This document shows positions 62,776 through 64,000 of a stretch of 64,000 bases of DNA, one piece after another. The translations under genes were made by a program, and so were the position numbers. Source of the DNA: Aminipila sp963524205 (GTDB lineage Bacteria > Bacillota > Clostridia > Peptostreptococcales > Anaerovoracaceae); the NCBI GenBank assembly GCA_963524205.1, contig CAURED010000013.1, positions 43,156-107,155 of the forward strand, given 5' to 3'. Below the pieces are notes generated by a model, which did not search any database, was not told where the DNA came from, and saw nothing but the letters and a program-made list of their open reading frames with translations. Numbering within the stretch: the stretch's first letter is position 1; every line of letters starts with the position of its first letter.

Positions 62776-63477
62776 TCACGGATGATTTTGTGGAGATGGA
62801 ATAGGCCGTATTTCACCCATATCTGTATCATTTTCAATATATATTTCTGCAATATGTCCATCCCCAATTACCCATATTTTATATTTTTTTGACTCATTTA
62901 TAGTAAAATCATCACTATAAAATACTCCTTGTTTTGTCTTTATGACAGATTCAATTATCCCTTGGATTTGACTTGTATTTACTTTAAACTTTTTATTAAA
63001 CATATAATTTAAATCTTTTATAATCTTTTCATTATCATTTATATTATTCCAATTAAACTTTAACTTAAATGTGACACTATCGGTAAGTTCATAATTTAAT
63101 TCAGTATCCTTTGGAAGGAAAAATCCATACAGATACAAATTATCCGATTTAATTATCCAATTATTCTTAATTGCTATTCTGTCAAGCATAGTAATAGCTT
63201 GTTCTACAGTGGTGGATTCTTTAGGCAGTAATTGATTTTGAGTCCCTTGGATTATCTGGTTATCCACGCAATAAGACAATGGACCAAAGGCCCAATTGCT
63301 TATATCACTTTTATCCGTAAAACTATTTAAGTTATTAGTTGAACTTGTATCTATTTTTTTTATATTTAAAAATCTAGTCAACATGGTTGCTATCTGCTCT
63401 CGCGTTATATTATTATTTGGATTAAATGTAGTTTTACCAACCCCTTGAATAATCCCTAAAGAATAGGCTCTTTGCAC
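62776..63477 (-). pseudogene. SLH-domain surface protein, downstream part (frameshifted)
   Basis: The downstream part of the broken SLH protein, about 233 residues from the GTG at 63475-63477. In the same frame it extends further upstream to about 63528 without a start. It contains the rest of one SLH repeat (RAYSLGIIQGVGKTTFNPNN, ITREQIATMLTRFL) and another (FGPLSYCVDNQIIQG, TTVEQAITMLDRIA). A beta-rich domain of unknown function (about 120-233) follows. SLH repeats bind cell-wall polymers at the surface. One extra A in the A7 run near 63524-63530 would join this frame to the signal-peptide fragment at 63519-63773. Confidence 0.75.
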
Positions 63478-63518
63478 ATCTATATTGGTAGTATCTTTAA
63501 ATGGATTTTCTTTTATTT

Positions 63519-63773
63519 TTATATTTTTTTATCAATATTGTTAGACTTTGCATAAATTCCAACAATCAGTTCAGCAAATTCTTCTCTTGTTATTTCTAAT
63601 AGGTATTTCTCATCTTTTAAAACGGTTGGCGCATCTATATTATTTGATAGAAAATCATTTATGGCTTGTGCTGACCAGTAGTTATTAGCCGCAAAAACAG
63701 GACTGAAATTCAAGGCAACAGTTCCGCAAACAATACAAACCACTAATACTTTAGTAAGTTGGTTTTTTGTCAT
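63519..63773 (-). pseudogene. SLH-domain surface protein, N-terminal part (frameshifted)
   Basis: 84 residues with a Sec signal peptide (KNQLTKVLVVCIVCGTVALNF, cleavage likely after VFAA) and the start of an SLH repeat (YLLEITREEFAELIVGIYAKSNN). It ends prematurely at IDKKI, where the run of seven A residues leads into TAA. I chose the ATG at 63771-63773, preceded by GGAG. The longer reading begins 13 codons upstream. The downstream SLH part continues in the -1 frame. This is either a true mutation, a phase-variable tract or a sequencing error. Confidence 0.75.
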
Positions 63774-63861
63774 TTTTATTCTCCATTCCCTATTAATCTT
63801 CTTAAAGATCATTAATTCTAAATCATTTCCTCCTCATATTTTATATTCATAGCAATTCTTT

Positions 63862-63907
63862 GGTATTACTAAGCTTCCCCTCTAGTCAATATTAGCCTAG
63901 TGGTACC
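63862..63907 (-). promoter_or_regulatory. Stem-loop in the leader of the SLH gene
   Basis: GGTACCACTAGGCT pairs with AGCTTAGTAATACC at 12 of 14 positions on the minus strand, about 90-135 bases before the start. AGGAGGAAA lies about 50 bp before the chosen ATG. The remaining bases to 64000 show no gene I can support. Confidence 0.35.
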
Positions 63908-64000
63908 TGAACCTATATATAAGATAACACTCCGATTAATTTTGTTTCAATAATTCTAAAATATTTAAATTTCGGTTTACACCTATCTCTTATATTTCGT

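Overview
The window looks like a chromosome segment of a low-GC, Gram-positive, anaerobic, probably spore-forming member of the Clostridia that ferments amino acids. The strongest clue is a complete oxidative L-ornithine degradation cluster (44.8-53.3 kb). Supporting clues are a rubredoxin/flavodiiron oxygen-defence pair, clostridial spore-surface-like proteins (including a DUF4489-type protein), an SLH-domain surface protein, many clostridial sigma54 activators, and AT-rich spacers with strong intrinsic terminators. The species cannot be named from sequence alone. I see no tRNA, rRNA, CRISPR array, intact insertion sequence or intact prophage.

Layout. 0-6.3 kb: tRNA t6A dehydratase (cut by the window edge), a cystine-type ABC importer whose operon carries a gamma-family trans-sulfuration PLP enzyme, and, divergently, an ornithine-racemase-like protein plus a GNAT acetyltransferase. 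6.4-9.8 kb: a VanR/VanS-like two-component system upstream of an unusual fusion of a VanZ domain to a D,D-carboxypeptidase. 10-12.3 kb: YoaK-type membrane protein and Lrp/AsnC regulator divergent from an agmatinase-family ureohydrolase. 12.7-22 kb: potassium block, with two TrkA-N proteins divergent from kdpD-kdpE and then a small ORF-kdpF-kdpA-kdpB-kdpC. Matching direct-repeat boxes precede kdpD and the kdpFABC block. 22-31 kb: ECF S component with class V aminotransferase, C69 dipeptidase, YlmH-like S4 protein, TSCPD protein, D-serine dehydratase, CDF metal exporter, rubredoxin and flavodiiron protein. 31.3-39 kb: two phage-structural-like proteins sharing an N-terminal motif, cysteine desulfidase with divergent GntR regulator, endonuclease IV, a coiled-coil protein and two spore-surface-like genes. 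39-44.7 kb: MoaC, CheV, acetolactate synthase, GIY-YIG protein and a chemoreceptor. 44.8-55 kb: ornithine catabolism with its PAS/sigma54 activator. 55-62.3 kb: EamA exporter, then an APC transporter plus isochorismatase-like amidohydrolase controlled by a Cache-domain kinase and an NtrC-type regulator. 62.8-63.8 kb: an SLH surface protein broken by a frameshift in an A7 tract.

How the genes work together. Ornithine enters the oxidative branch through Orr (L to D), OraS/OraE (B12- and PLP-dependent 4,5-amino migration), Ord (oxidative deamination) and OrtA/OrtB (CoA thiolysis to acetyl-CoA and D-alanine). A MutL-like ATPase is the likely mutase reactivase. A textbook sigma54 promoter precedes ord and a sigma54 activator sits just upstream. 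The transporter/amidohydrolase operon has the same layout: activator gene, hairpin with internal dyads, about 100-120 bp, then a sigma54 promoter. Cysteine metabolism (importer, gamma-family enzyme, desulfidase) and D-amino-acid metabolism (two racemase-family enzymes, DsdA, D-Ala-producing thiolase, D,D-carboxypeptidase) recur through the window.

Most promising leads: the twin sigma54 loci, the VanZ-carboxypeptidase fusion behind a VanRS-like pair, the 'AISYELF' protein pair with the nearby spore-surface genes, the conserved Kdp promoter boxes, and the frameshifted SLH gene.
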